A stretch of DNA of 64,000 nt from Planctomycetota bacterium (lineage in GTDB: Bacteria; Planctomycetota; B15-G4). The stretch covers positions 1-64,000 of the forward strand of contig JACKHP010000004.1 of the NCBI GenBank assembly GCA_020638905.1, read 5' to 3'. The translations under genes and the position numbers were made by a program. This document shows, piece by piece, positions 35,623-42,617 of the stretch; position 1 is the first letter of the stretch; each line of letters starts with the position of its first letter. Under the pieces are notes generated by a model. That model searched no databases. It saw only the letters and a list, made by a program, of their open reading frames with translations, and had not been told where the DNA came from.

Positions 35623-35808
35623 CTACCAGGAAGCCTTGCGGACGCCAGGGATCTCTCCCTTGAGCGCCAGCGTGCGGAAGCAGATCCGGCAGACGCCGAA
35701 CTTCCGCAGGTAGGCGTGCGAACGTCCGCACAGCTGGCAGCGGGACTTGGCCCGCGTGCGGAACTTCGGCTTCATCTTGGTCTTGGCGATCCAGCTCGTC
35801 TTGCCCAC
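35623..35808 (-). CDS. rpsN: Ribosomal protein S14, zinc type
   Basis: 61 residues. The short, zinc-binding (type Z) form: Cys24, Cys27, Cys40 and Cys43 around GRSHAYLRKFGV. LALKGEIPGVRKASW is the usual C-terminus. Lies between rplE and rpsH. Confidence 0.96.
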   Translation of the reverse strand: MGKTSWIAKTKMKPKFRTRAKSRCQLCGRSHAYLRKFGVCRICFRTLALKGEIPGVRKASW

Positions 35809-35853
35809 GATCGTGTCTCGGCGGTCAGCGTGTGCTTGGATGAGACCCGGCGG

Positions 35854-36462
35854 TCAGCGCCGGCTCTTCTTCTTCTTTCGACGGGCCGCATCGGCGGCCG
35901 AGTCGACGGCGGACTTGAACGGCATGCCGAGCGCCTCGAGCAGGTCGAAGGCCACGGCGTCGTCACCTGCATTGGTGACCATGGTGATGTTCATGCCCTG
36001 GAACCGCTTCACCCGGTCGAGATCGATCTCGGGGAACACGGTCTGGTCAGTCAGTCCCATCGAGTAGTTGCCCCGGCCGTCGAAGGTCCGGCGCAGCCCG
36101 CGGAAGTCCTTGATACGCGGGATGACGACGGTGACCAGGCGGTCGAGGAACTCCCACATGCGGTGTCCGCGCAGCGTGACGCGGCAGCCGATCGGCATGC
36201 CCTCACGCAGGCGGAAGTTCGACACGGACATGCGCGCGACGGTGATCGCGGCCTTCTGTCCGGCGATGAGCGTCAGGTCGGCTGCGGCCTGGTCGCACAA
36301 GGCCTTGTTCTCGCGCGCCTCGCCCACGCCCATGCTGATGATGATCTTCTGCAGGCGCGGGGCGGCCATCACGTTGTCGATGGAGTGCTTCTCCATCAGC
36401 TTGGCGCGGACGGTGCCCTCGTACGCTTCGAGAAGCCGCGGAACCTGGATCGTTGCGGTCAT
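35854..36462 (-). CDS. rplE: Ribosomal protein L5
   Basis: 202 residues; binds 5S rRNA and contacts the 30S head. APRLQKIIISMGVGEA, GMPIGCRVTLRG and FRGLRRTFDGRGNYSMGL are family motifs. It is about 20 residues longer than usual because of an Ala-, Asp- and Lys-rich tail ending in RRKKKKSRR. Follows rplX. Confidence 0.95.
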   Translation of the reverse strand: MTATIQVPRLLEAYEGTVRAKLMEKHSIDNVMAAPRLQKIIISMGVGEARENKALCDQAAADLTLIAGQKAAITVARMSVSNFRLREGMPIGCRVTLRGHRMWEFLDRLVTVVIPRIKDFRGLRRTFDGRGNYSMGLTDQTVFPEIDLDRVKRFQGMNITMVTNAGDDAVAFDLLEALGMPFKSAVDSAADAARRKKKKSRR

Positions 36463-36470
36463 GACGTCTC

Positions 36471-36785
36471 CTAGCCGCCGACGACCTTGCCGGTCGGACG
36501 CGCGACGCGCACCTTCCGGCCGTCCTGGACGGCGGATCCGAGGCGCACGCCCCGGCTCGACTCCGCGTCCCAGTACGCGAGGTTCGACAGGTCGACGGGA
36601 TACTCCCGCTGGACCCGGCCCCCACGCGGATTCTCCTGGCTGGGACGGATGTGCTTCCACTTGAAGTTGACGCCCTCGACGGTGGCCTTGCCGGCCTTCT
36701 TGTCGAGGGACAGGATCCGACCGGTCTTGCCGCGATCGGCGCCGGTGCGGACCACCACGGTGTCACCCATGCGCAGACGGGTCAT
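36471..36785 (-). CDS. rplX: Ribosomal protein L24
   Basis: 104 residues. KOW motif at the start (MGDTVVVRTGADRGKTGRIL), then VEGVNFKWKHIRPSQENPRGG. Assembly initiator of the 50S subunit. The ATG shares a base with the rplN stop (TGATG). Confidence 0.95.
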   Translation of the reverse strand: MTRLRMGDTVVVRTGADRGKTGRILSLDKKAGKATVEGVNFKWKHIRPSQENPRGGRVQREYPVDLSNLAYWDAESSRGVRLGSAVQDGRKVRVARPTGKVVGG

Positions 36786-37153
36786 CACACCACCTCGCTC
36801 GCGAGGGAGATGATCTTCATGAAGTTCTTGGCGCGCAGCTCGCGGGCCACGGCGCCGAAGATGCGCGTGCCCACGGGGTTGCCGTCCTTGTCGATGATCA
36901 CGAGCGCGTTGCGGTCGAACCGCACGCGCGAACCGTCGCGACGACGGATGTCCTTCTTCGTGCGCACGATGACGCCGCGCACGATCGCGCCCTTCTTGAT
37001 GTTCGCGGTCGGGATGGCCTTCTTGACCGAGCCGATGATGATGTCGCCGATGCCGGCGAACTGACGCTTGCTGCCGCCCAGCACCTTGAAGCACATCACC
37101 GACTTGGCGCCGGTGTTGTCGGCCACGTCGAGCATGGTCTGCATCTGGATCAT
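36785..37153 (-). CDS. rplN: Ribosomal protein L14
   Basis: 122 residues. MIQMQTMLDVADNTGAK at the start and RIFGAVARELRAKNFMKIISLASEV, seen as VARELRAKNFMKI, at the end are near-universal. Forms an inter-subunit bridge. Spaced one base from rpsQ. Confidence 0.97.
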   Translation of the reverse strand: MIQMQTMLDVADNTGAKSVMCFKVLGGSKRQFAGIGDIIIGSVKKAIPTANIKKGAIVRGVIVRTKKDIRRRDGSRVRFDRNALVIIDKDGNPVGTRIFGAVARELRAKNFMKIISLASEVV

Positions 37154-37154
37154 G

Positions 37155-37439
37155 TCAGGCCTCCGGCGCCTTCTCGACGATGCGCACGAGCTGCCAGCAC
37201 TTCGTCTTGCTGAGCGGACGGGTCTGCTCGACCTCGACCGTGTCGCCGGTGCCGGCCTCGTTGTTCTCGTCGTGGACGACGAGCGTCGTGTAGCGCGTGA
37301 TGTACTTCTTGTAGAGCGGGTGCATGAGCCGTCGCTCGACCTTCACCGTGATGGACTTGTCCATCCGGCTGCTCTTCACGCGGCCGATCTTGCGGATGCG
37401 ATGCCGCGGATCGGTGGTCTCGGTGGTCTCGGTCGCCAT
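37155..37439 (-). CDS. rpsQ: Ribosomal protein S17
   Basis: 94 residues, OB fold, early 16S binder. GRVKSSRMDKSITVKVERR, HPLYKKYI, HDENNEAGTGDTVEVEQTRPLSKTK, seen as GDTVEVEQTRPLSKTK, are typical. The Thr/Glu-rich first 10 residues are an extension. Between rpmC and rplN. Confidence 0.95.
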   Translation of the reverse strand: MATETTETTDPRHRIRKIGRVKSSRMDKSITVKVERRLMHPLYKKYITRYTTLVVHDENNEAGTGDTVEVEQTRPLSKTKCWQLVRIVEKAPEA

Positions 37440-37455
37440 GTTCGTCGTCCGTCCG

Positions 37456-37680
37456 TCAGGCCCGCGGTGCCGCGCCGCGGATACCCAGCTGGCGCTCACG
37501 CAGGATCGTCTTGATGCTGGCGATCTCACGCCGGATCTCGCGGATCCGGCTGGGGTTCGCCAGGCCTTCCGAGCTCGACTTGAAGCGCAGCTCGAACAGT
37601 TCCTTCGCGAGCTGCTTGCTGTCGAACTCGAGCTCGCTGTCGATCTTCTCGCGCAGTTCGGTGATCTTCGCGCTGCTCAT
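37456..37680 (-). CDS. rpmC: Ribosomal protein L29
   Basis: 74 residues, two long helices at the exit tunnel. ELREKIDSELEFDSKQLAKELFELRF, seen as LAKELFELRF, and IREIRREIASIKTILRERQ fit the family. ATG overlaps the rplP stop (ATGA). Confidence 0.94.
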   Translation of the reverse strand: MSSAKITELREKIDSELEFDSKQLAKELFELRFKSSSEGLANPSRIREIRREIASIKTILRERQLGIRGAAPRA

Positions 37681-38090
37681 CGCACCCTCCGCTTGATGAG
37701 GCGGCAGTTCACGGGCAGCTTGTGCGCCACGCGATTGAGGGCCAAGCGCGCGGTCTCCTCGTCGGTCGAGCCGATCTCGAAGATGACCGTGCCGGTCTTG
37801 ACCACCGCAGCCCAGTACTCGGGCTCGCCCTTTCCCTTGCCCATGCGGGTCTCGGCAGGGATCGAGGTGATCGGCTTGTGCGGGAACACGCGGATCGTCA
37901 CGCGTGAACCGGGAGCCGCGCGGTTCGCGGCCACGCGGCCCGCTTCGAGGTGACGGGCCGAGATCCAGCCGGGCTGCAGCGCCTGCAGGCCCCACTCGCC
38001 GAACTCGACGGTGTGCCCGCGGGTCGCGAGACCGCGGATGGTGCCCTTCTGCACCTTCCGGTGCTTGAACCTCTTGGGCATGTTCTTCAT
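37677..38090 (-). CDS. rplP: Ribosomal protein L16
   Basis: 137 residues, near the A-site tRNA elbow. PKRFKHRKVQKG, FGEWGLQALQPGWIS, ETRMGKGKGEPEYW and RLALNRVAHKLPVNCR are typical. Its ATG overlaps the rpsC stop (ATGA). Confidence 0.96.
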   Translation of the reverse strand: MKNMPKRFKHRKVQKGTIRGLATRGHTVEFGEWGLQALQPGWISARHLEAGRVAANRAAPGSRVTIRVFPHKPITSIPAETRMGKGKGEPEYWAAVVKTGTVIFEIGSTDEETARLALNRVAHKLPVNCRLIKRRVR

Positions 38091-38746
38091 GACACGCGCC
38101 CCGGCGAACCCATGTTGAAGTCGCTGTAGCGACCGCGGTAGATCCAGACCTTGACGCCGATCACGCCCATGGTGGTGCGCGCGACGGCGAAGCCGTAGTC
38201 GACCCAGGCGTCGAGCGTCGAGAGCGGCACGCTGCCCATGGCGACCTTCTCGTTGCGCGCGATCTCGGCACCGCCGAGGCGGCCGGCGATGGTCATCTTC
38301 ACGCCCAGGGCACCGGCCTGCATCGTGAGCTGCGCCGACTTCTTCAGCGCGCGGCGATAGCTCGCGCGACGCTGGAGCTGCTCGGCCATGCCCTCGGCCA
38401 CGAGCTGTGCGGACAGCTCGGGCTTGCTGATCTCGACCGTCCGGATCGCGACCGGCTTGTTGCAGATCTCGGTCAACTGCTCGTTGAGCTTGTCGACCTG
38501 CGCGCCGCGACGGCCGATGAGCAGACCCGGCCTGGCGGTGTGGATGATGACCGTCACACGCTCGCGCGTGCGCTCGATGTCGATGCGGGGAACCGCGGCG
38601 GAGTGGTACTCACGCTTGATGAACGCGCGGATCTTCTGGTCCTCGAGCAGCAGGGCCCCGAAGTCCTTCTTGTTCGCGTACCAGCGCGAGCGCCAGGGCT
38701 CGGTGATGCCGACGCGGAAGCCGATGGGATGGACCTTCTGTCCCAT
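38087..38746 (-). CDS. rpsC: Ribosomal protein S3
   Basis: 219 residues, mRNA entry side of the 30S head. MGQKVHPIGFRVG at the start, the KH domain with PGLLIGRRGAQVDKL, and the C-terminal WIYRGRY. Standard order rplV-rpsC-rplP. Confidence 0.96.
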   Translation of the reverse strand: MGQKVHPIGFRVGITEPWRSRWYANKKDFGALLLEDQKIRAFIKREYHSAAVPRIDIERTRERVTVIIHTARPGLLIGRRGAQVDKLNEQLTEICNKPVAIRTVEISKPELSAQLVAEGMAEQLQRRASYRRALKKSAQLTMQAGALGVKMTIAGRLGGAEIARNEKVAMGSVPLSTLDAWVDYGFAVARTTMGVIGVKVWIYRGRYSDFNMGSPGRVS

Positions 38747-38749
38747 GGA

Positions 38750-39124
38750 TCAGCCTTCCTTCGAGGTCGCCGACGCCTTGGCGTCGAGACCGATGTGGAT
38801 GTGACTCGTACGCTTGCGGATCGGCATGGCCCGTCCGCGGGAACCGGGACGCCAACGGACGTACCCGCCCAGGAGCGGCCCCTCGTCGACCCGGGCCTCG
38901 CTCACCACGAGCTGGTTCAGGTCGACGCTGCCGCCGGTCTTCACCTCGGCGTTCGCCACGGCCGAGCGGACGACCGCCTTGACCATGACCGCAGCGCGCT
39001 TGTCGGAACGATCGAGGGCCACGAGCGCCTGGTTCACCGGCATGCGCCGGATGAGATCGACCACCAGCCGCGCCTTGCGGGCGGTGATGCGGGCGTGGTT
39101 GTGGCTGGCCTTGAAGGCGGGCAT
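38750..39124 (-). CDS. rplV: Ribosomal protein L22
   Basis: 124 residues; its extended beta-hairpin lines the exit tunnel. SHNHARITARKARLVVDLIR and the hairpin region RWRPGSRGRAMPIRKRTSHIHI, seen as RGRAMPIRKRTSHI, are clear. Stop is 3 bases before the rpsC start. Confidence 0.96.
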   Translation of the reverse strand: MPAFKASHNHARITARKARLVVDLIRRMPVNQALVALDRSDKRAAVMVKAVVRSAVANAEVKTGGSVDLNQLVVSEARVDEGPLLGGYVRWRPGSRGRAMPIRKRTSHIHIGLDAKASATSKEG

Positions 39125-39126
39125 GG

Positions 39127-39417
39127 TCAGCGACCTCCCCCGGACTTCGCAGCCTCTTTCTTGTTCGTGTGCCCGCGGAACGTGCGGGTGATCGCGAACT
39201 CGCCCAGCTTGTGCCCGACCATGTCCTCGACGACGTAGACCTTCACGTGCTTGCGTCCGTCGTGGACCATGAAGGTGTGTCCGACGAAGTCGGGCGTGAT
39301 GGTGCACGACCGGGCCCACGTCGTGATGGGCTCGTGACGACCCTCGCGCGCCATGCGGAGAACCTTCTTCTCCAGCTTGGCATCGACATAGGGTCCTTTC
39401 TTGAGACTGCGGCTCAC
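39127..39417 (-). CDS. rpsS: Ribosomal protein S19
   Basis: 96 residues, 30S head. MSRSLKKGPYVDAKLEKKV, TWARSCTITPDFVGHTFMVHDG and HKLGEFAITRTFRGH are near-universal motifs. Between rplB and rplV. Confidence 0.97.
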   Translation of the reverse strand: MSRSLKKGPYVDAKLEKKVLRMAREGRHEPITTWARSCTITPDFVGHTFMVHDGRKHVKVYVVEDMVGHKLGEFAITRTFRGHTNKKEAAKSGGGR

Positions 39418-39436
39418 GTCACGCTCTCCTTGGTCT

Positions 39437-40270
39437 CTACCGCTTCTTCTTGCGGCTGCGGACGATCATGCGGCTGGACGTCTTGCGCCGGTTGCGCGTC
39501 TTGCCGCCCTTGCTGAGACGGCCCGTGCGCGAGCACGGATGACGGCCACCCGCGGTACGTCCCTCGCCGCCGCCCATCGGATGGGCGTATGCGCTCTGGG
39601 CCGTGCCGCGGACCTTCGGGCGCCGGCCCTTCCAGCGGTTGCGGCCGGCCTTGCCCAGCTTCTCGAGGCTGTGGTCGATGTTCCCGACCTGGCCCAGCGT
39701 CGCGCGGCAGTTCACATGCACGCGGCGGGCCTCGCCCGAGGGCAGGATGAGCAGCGCGTGCTCACCCTCGCGCGAGCCCAGGCGGATCGCGGCTCCGGCC
39801 GAGCGTCCGAGCACCGCGCCCTGTCCGGGCGTGAGCTCGACGCAGTGCACGATCGAGCCGAGCGGCATCTGCGACAGCGCCATCGCATTGCCCGTGCGCG
39901 GCTCGGCCTTCGGGCCGGACATGACCGTCTGGCCCTTCTTCAGGCCCAGCGGCGCGATGATGTAGGCCTTCTTGCCGTCGGCGTAGTGCAGGAGCGCGAT
40001 GTTCGCCGACCGGTTCGGGTCGTACTGCACCTCGGCCACCTTGGCCGGCACTCCGTCGTGCCGACGACGGAAGTCGATGACACGGTACTTGCGCTTGTGC
40101 CCACCCCCGCGCCGCGCCGACGTGATCCGGCCGTACGCGTTGCGACCCGAGTTCTTCTTGAGGCGCAGCAGCAGCGACTTCTCGGGCTTGCCGCCCGTGA
40201 GGTCGGGGTCGCGCACGACGGTCGCACCACGGCGTCCGGGCGAGGTCGGGTTGTACTTGATGATCGGCAT
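39437..40270 (-). CDS. rplB: Ribosomal protein L2
   Basis: 277 residues; needed for peptidyl-transfer centre assembly. KSLLLRLKKNSGRNAYGRIT, GGHKRKYRVIDF, AYAHPMGGGEGRT with the conserved histidine region, and the basic tail. Order rplW-rplB-rpsS is canonical. Confidence 0.97.
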   Translation of the reverse strand: MPIIKYNPTSPGRRGATVVRDPDLTGGKPEKSLLLRLKKNSGRNAYGRITSARRGGGHKRKYRVIDFRRRHDGVPAKVAEVQYDPNRSANIALLHYADGKKAYIIAPLGLKKGQTVMSGPKAEPRTGNAMALSQMPLGSIVHCVELTPGQGAVLGRSAGAAIRLGSREGEHALLILPSGEARRVHVNCRATLGQVGNIDHSLEKLGKAGRNRWKGRRPKVRGTAQSAYAHPMGGGEGRTAGGRHPCSRTGRLSKGGKTRNRRKTSSRMIVRSRKKKR

Positions 40271-40289
40271 GGCTCGTCTCGGGTCAGGC

Positions 40290-40574
40290 CTAGAGGAACT
40301 CGACCGTGTCGCCTTCGCGCAGCGTGACCACCGCGCGCTTCCAGTCGGGGCGCCTGAAGCTGCGCGGCCCGCGACCCTTGACCTTGCCCTTGCGGGTCAT
40401 GGTGTTCACCGACAGCACCTTCACGCCGAACAGCTCCTCGACCGCCTTGCGGATCTGGACCTTGTTGGCGTACGGCGCCACGAGGAACGTGTAGCCGTTG
40501 GAGCCCGTCGTGATGTCCGTGCCCTTCTCGGTGATGAGCGGGCGACGGATGATGTCGTGCGCGTCGTTCTTCAT
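40290..40574 (-). CDS. rplW: Ribosomal protein L23
   Basis: 94 residues at the exit tunnel, docking site for SRP and trigger factor. IIRRPLITEKGTD, YTFLVAPYANKVQIRKAVEELFGVKVLSVNT, seen as NKVQIRKAVEELFGVKV, then the basic loop KGKVKGRGPRSFRR. Its ATG overlaps the rplD stop (ATGA). Confidence 0.96.
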   Translation of the reverse strand: MKNDAHDIIRRPLITEKGTDITTGSNGYTFLVAPYANKVQIRKAVEELFGVKVLSVNTMTRKGKVKGRGPRSFRRPDWKRAVVTLREGDTVEFL

Positions 40575-41239
40575 GACTCGGATCCGGCTTCGACCGCGGC
40601 GTGCTTGCCCTGGCGCAGGCGCTTGCCGAGACGCTCGGTGAGAGCGTCCCAGGCACCGTCGACGATCACGAGGTTCCTGTGGAAGAGCACCTCGAAGGCG
40701 TTCAGGTCGCACGCACGGGTGACGTGCACGCGCGGCAGGTTGCGGAAGGAGCGCAGCAGCGCCTCGTCGCGCTCGACGGTCACGATGATCGCCGACGCGG
40801 CACACCCGAGCGCCGCGAGGATGCCTGCCGCCTTCCTGGTCGACGGGGTCGACAGCTCCGGGCGCGCCATCGCGCACACCTCGCCGTCGCGCAGCTTGCC
40901 GAGCAGCGCCGAACGCAACGCGGCACGCAGGGCGCGGCGCGGCATGGCGTACGAGTAGTCGCGCGGGCGCGGACCGTGGATGATGCCGCCGCCGCGCAGG
41001 ATCGGCGAGTTGCGGTCGCCGCGACGGGCGTTGCCCGTGCCCTTCTGCTTGTAGGGCTTGTGGCCGGTGTAGGCCGTCTCGCTGCGCGTCTTGGTGCTGT
41101 GCGTTCCCTGGCGCTGGTTGGCCTCGTACATGAGCACGGCCTCGCGCAACAGCTTGAGGCGCACGATCTCGCCCAACCCGCGGCTGTCGAGGTCGATCTT
41201 GCCGACGCCCGACTCGGTCCAGTGGCTGACCTCGGTCAC
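40571..41239 (-). CDS. rplD: Ribosomal protein L4
   Basis: 222 residues. The extended loop QRQGTHSTKTRSET, KPYKQKGTGNARRGDRNSP reaches the exit tunnel; RKAAGILAALGCAAS and a C-terminal globular part follow. In E. coli L4 also represses the S10 operon through its leader, and a structured leader precedes rpsJ here. Confidence 0.95.
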   Translation of the reverse strand: MTEVSHWTESGVGKIDLDSRGLGEIVRLKLLREAVLMYEANQRQGTHSTKTRSETAYTGHKPYKQKGTGNARRGDRNSPILRGGGIIHGPRPRDYSYAMPRRALRAALRSALLGKLRDGEVCAMARPELSTPSTRKAAGILAALGCAASAIIVTVERDEALLRSFRNLPRVHVTRACDLNAFEVLFHRNLVIVDGAWDALTERLGKRLRQGKHAAVEAGSES

Positions 41240-41241
41240 GA

Positions 41242-41871
41242 TCAGGCCTCCTTGTGACTGCGGCGGATCATGAGCAGCCCGCCGTTGGCGCCCGGCACCG
41301 GGCCCTTGACCAGCATCTGCCCCGCCTCGGCGTCGACGGCCACGATCTCGAGACCCTTGACCGTGACCTGCTCGTTGCCCATGCGTCCCGCCATCTTCTT
41401 GCCGGCGAAGACACGATGCGGATAGCGGTTCATGCCGATCGAGCCGGGCCGGCGCACGTTCTGGCTGCCGTGGCTGACCGGGCCTCGGGAGAACCCGTGG
41501 CGCTTGATCGTGCCGGCGAAGCCCTTGCCCTTGCTCGTGCCGATCACGTCGACCAGGCCGCCGACCGCGAACATGTCGACCGACAGGTCCTGGCCCACGG
41601 CGAGCTCGCCGACCGCGCCGCGCACCTCGCGCAGGTAGCGGCAGGGCTGCTCGAGCCCGAGGCGCGAGAAGACCCCGAGCTGCGGCTTGGCCACGGTCTT
41701 CGCGCGACGCGTTCCGTAGCCGAGCTGGACGGCCTCGTAGCCGTCACGCTCGAGGGTCTTGATGGCGGTGATCTTGTTGGGCGCGACCTCGATCACGGTG
41801 ACCGGCACGCGCGTGCCGTCCTCCCGCCAGATCTGGGTCATTCCGCGCTTCTTGCCGATGAGGGCGTTCAC
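41242..41871 (-). CDS. rplC: Ribosomal protein L3
   Basis: 209 residues from GTG 41871 (GGAGAG upstream). IGKKRGMTQIW, the tunnel-side loop VIGTSKGKGFAGTIKRHGFSRGPVSHGS, seen as SKGKGFAGTIKRHGF and GPVSHGS, and RMGNEQVT are typical. L3 helps start 50S assembly and lies close to the peptidyl-transfer centre. Confidence 0.96.
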   Translation of the reverse strand: MNALIGKKRGMTQIWREDGTRVPVTVIEVAPNKITAIKTLERDGYEAVQLGYGTRRAKTVAKPQLGVFSRLGLEQPCRYLREVRGAVGELAVGQDLSVDMFAVGGLVDVIGTSKGKGFAGTIKRHGFSRGPVSHGSQNVRRPGSIGMNRYPHRVFAGKKMAGRMGNEQVTVKGLEIVAVDAEAGQMLVKGPVPGANGGLLMIRRSHKEA

Positions 41872-41903
41872 TGCTGCTCTCCAGGTCGCGTCGTCGACGC
41901 GAC

Positions 41904-42212
41904 TCAGGCCTTGACCCGGATGTCCACGCCCGCGGGGAGCGTGAGCTTGCTGATCGCGTCGACCGTCTTGCTGGTCGGCTCGAGGATGTGGATCAGCCGC
42001 TTGTGCGTGCGGATCTCGAACTGCTCGCGGGACTTCTTGTCGATGTGCGGCGAGCGCAGGACGGTGTAGCGCTCGATGCGCGTCGGCAGCGGGATCGGAC
42101 CCGCCACGCGCGCACCCGTGCGACGCGCGCCGTCGGCGATGTCGGCCGCCGACTGGTCGAGCGTCTCGTGGTCGTACGCCTCGAGTCGGATGATGATCTT
42201 CTTGGTCTGCAT
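41904..42212 (-). CDS. rpsJ: Ribosomal protein S10
   Basis: 102 residues, also the NusB partner in antitermination complexes. IIIRLEAYDHETLDQSA, PIPLPTRIERYTVLRSPHIDKKSREQFEIRTHKRL, seen as GPIPLPTRIERYTVLRSPHI, and LPAGVDIRVKA are near-universal. First gene of the S10-spc-alpha run. Confidence 0.97.
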   Translation of the reverse strand: MQTKKIIIRLEAYDHETLDQSAADIADGARRTGARVAGPIPLPTRIERYTVLRSPHIDKKSREQFEIRTHKRLIHILEPTSKTVDAISKLTLPAGVDIRVKA

Positions 42213-42617
42213 GCCTGGCTCGTCGTGGGTCCGATGAGGATGCGGGTGCCCCCTCGGGGCCGCCTCCGGAGTCGCGTCGGTCGGCCCGATCCCTGCGGGA
42301 TCGTGTCGGCGGCGCAGCGCGATCGTCTCCCACGCATTCCGACCACGGTCTCCCCGGGGCTCCGGCTCCGGGGACGCAGTTGACCAGGAACACGTCTTGT
42401 TCTGCAGGATGACGAAGCGGGCGATTCTAGGCCCCGCGGGCCGCGAGTCAAAGGGATTCTGTCCGACCCGGCTCCAGCCTCCCTCCCGGCGACCCGCACG
42501 GGCGGTTCGAGCGGCGGCCTGCGGCTTCGGCAGGCTCGTCGGCGATCCCTCGGCGATCCCTCGCCGGTGCCGGCCGGCTGGCACCCGGACCCTGGGGCGC
42601 CCATCCCAGCCGTGCCG
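42213..42617 (-). promoter_or_regulatory. fusA-rpsJ intergenic region with S10 promoter and structured leader
   Basis: 405 bases without a gene. The promoter (42424-42451) would give a leader of about 205 nt before rpsJ. The leader holds two strong hairpins: CCCCGG/CCGGGG at 42352-42373 and a perfect CGATCCC-3-GGGATCG at 42287-42303. Between fusA and the promoter are a direct repeat of GGCGATCCCTC and a 6-bp hairpin (GCCTGC/GCAGGC, 42517-42535) without a T-run. The leader may carry ribosomal-protein autoregulation. Confidence 0.5.
42424..42451 (-). promoter_or_regulatory. S10 operon promoter
   Basis: TTGACT (42446-42451) and TAGAAT (42424-42429) with a 16-bp spacer, a near-consensus sigma-70 promoter directed at rpsJ. 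Strong matches are uncommon in this GC-rich DNA, which supports it. Confidence 0.75.
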
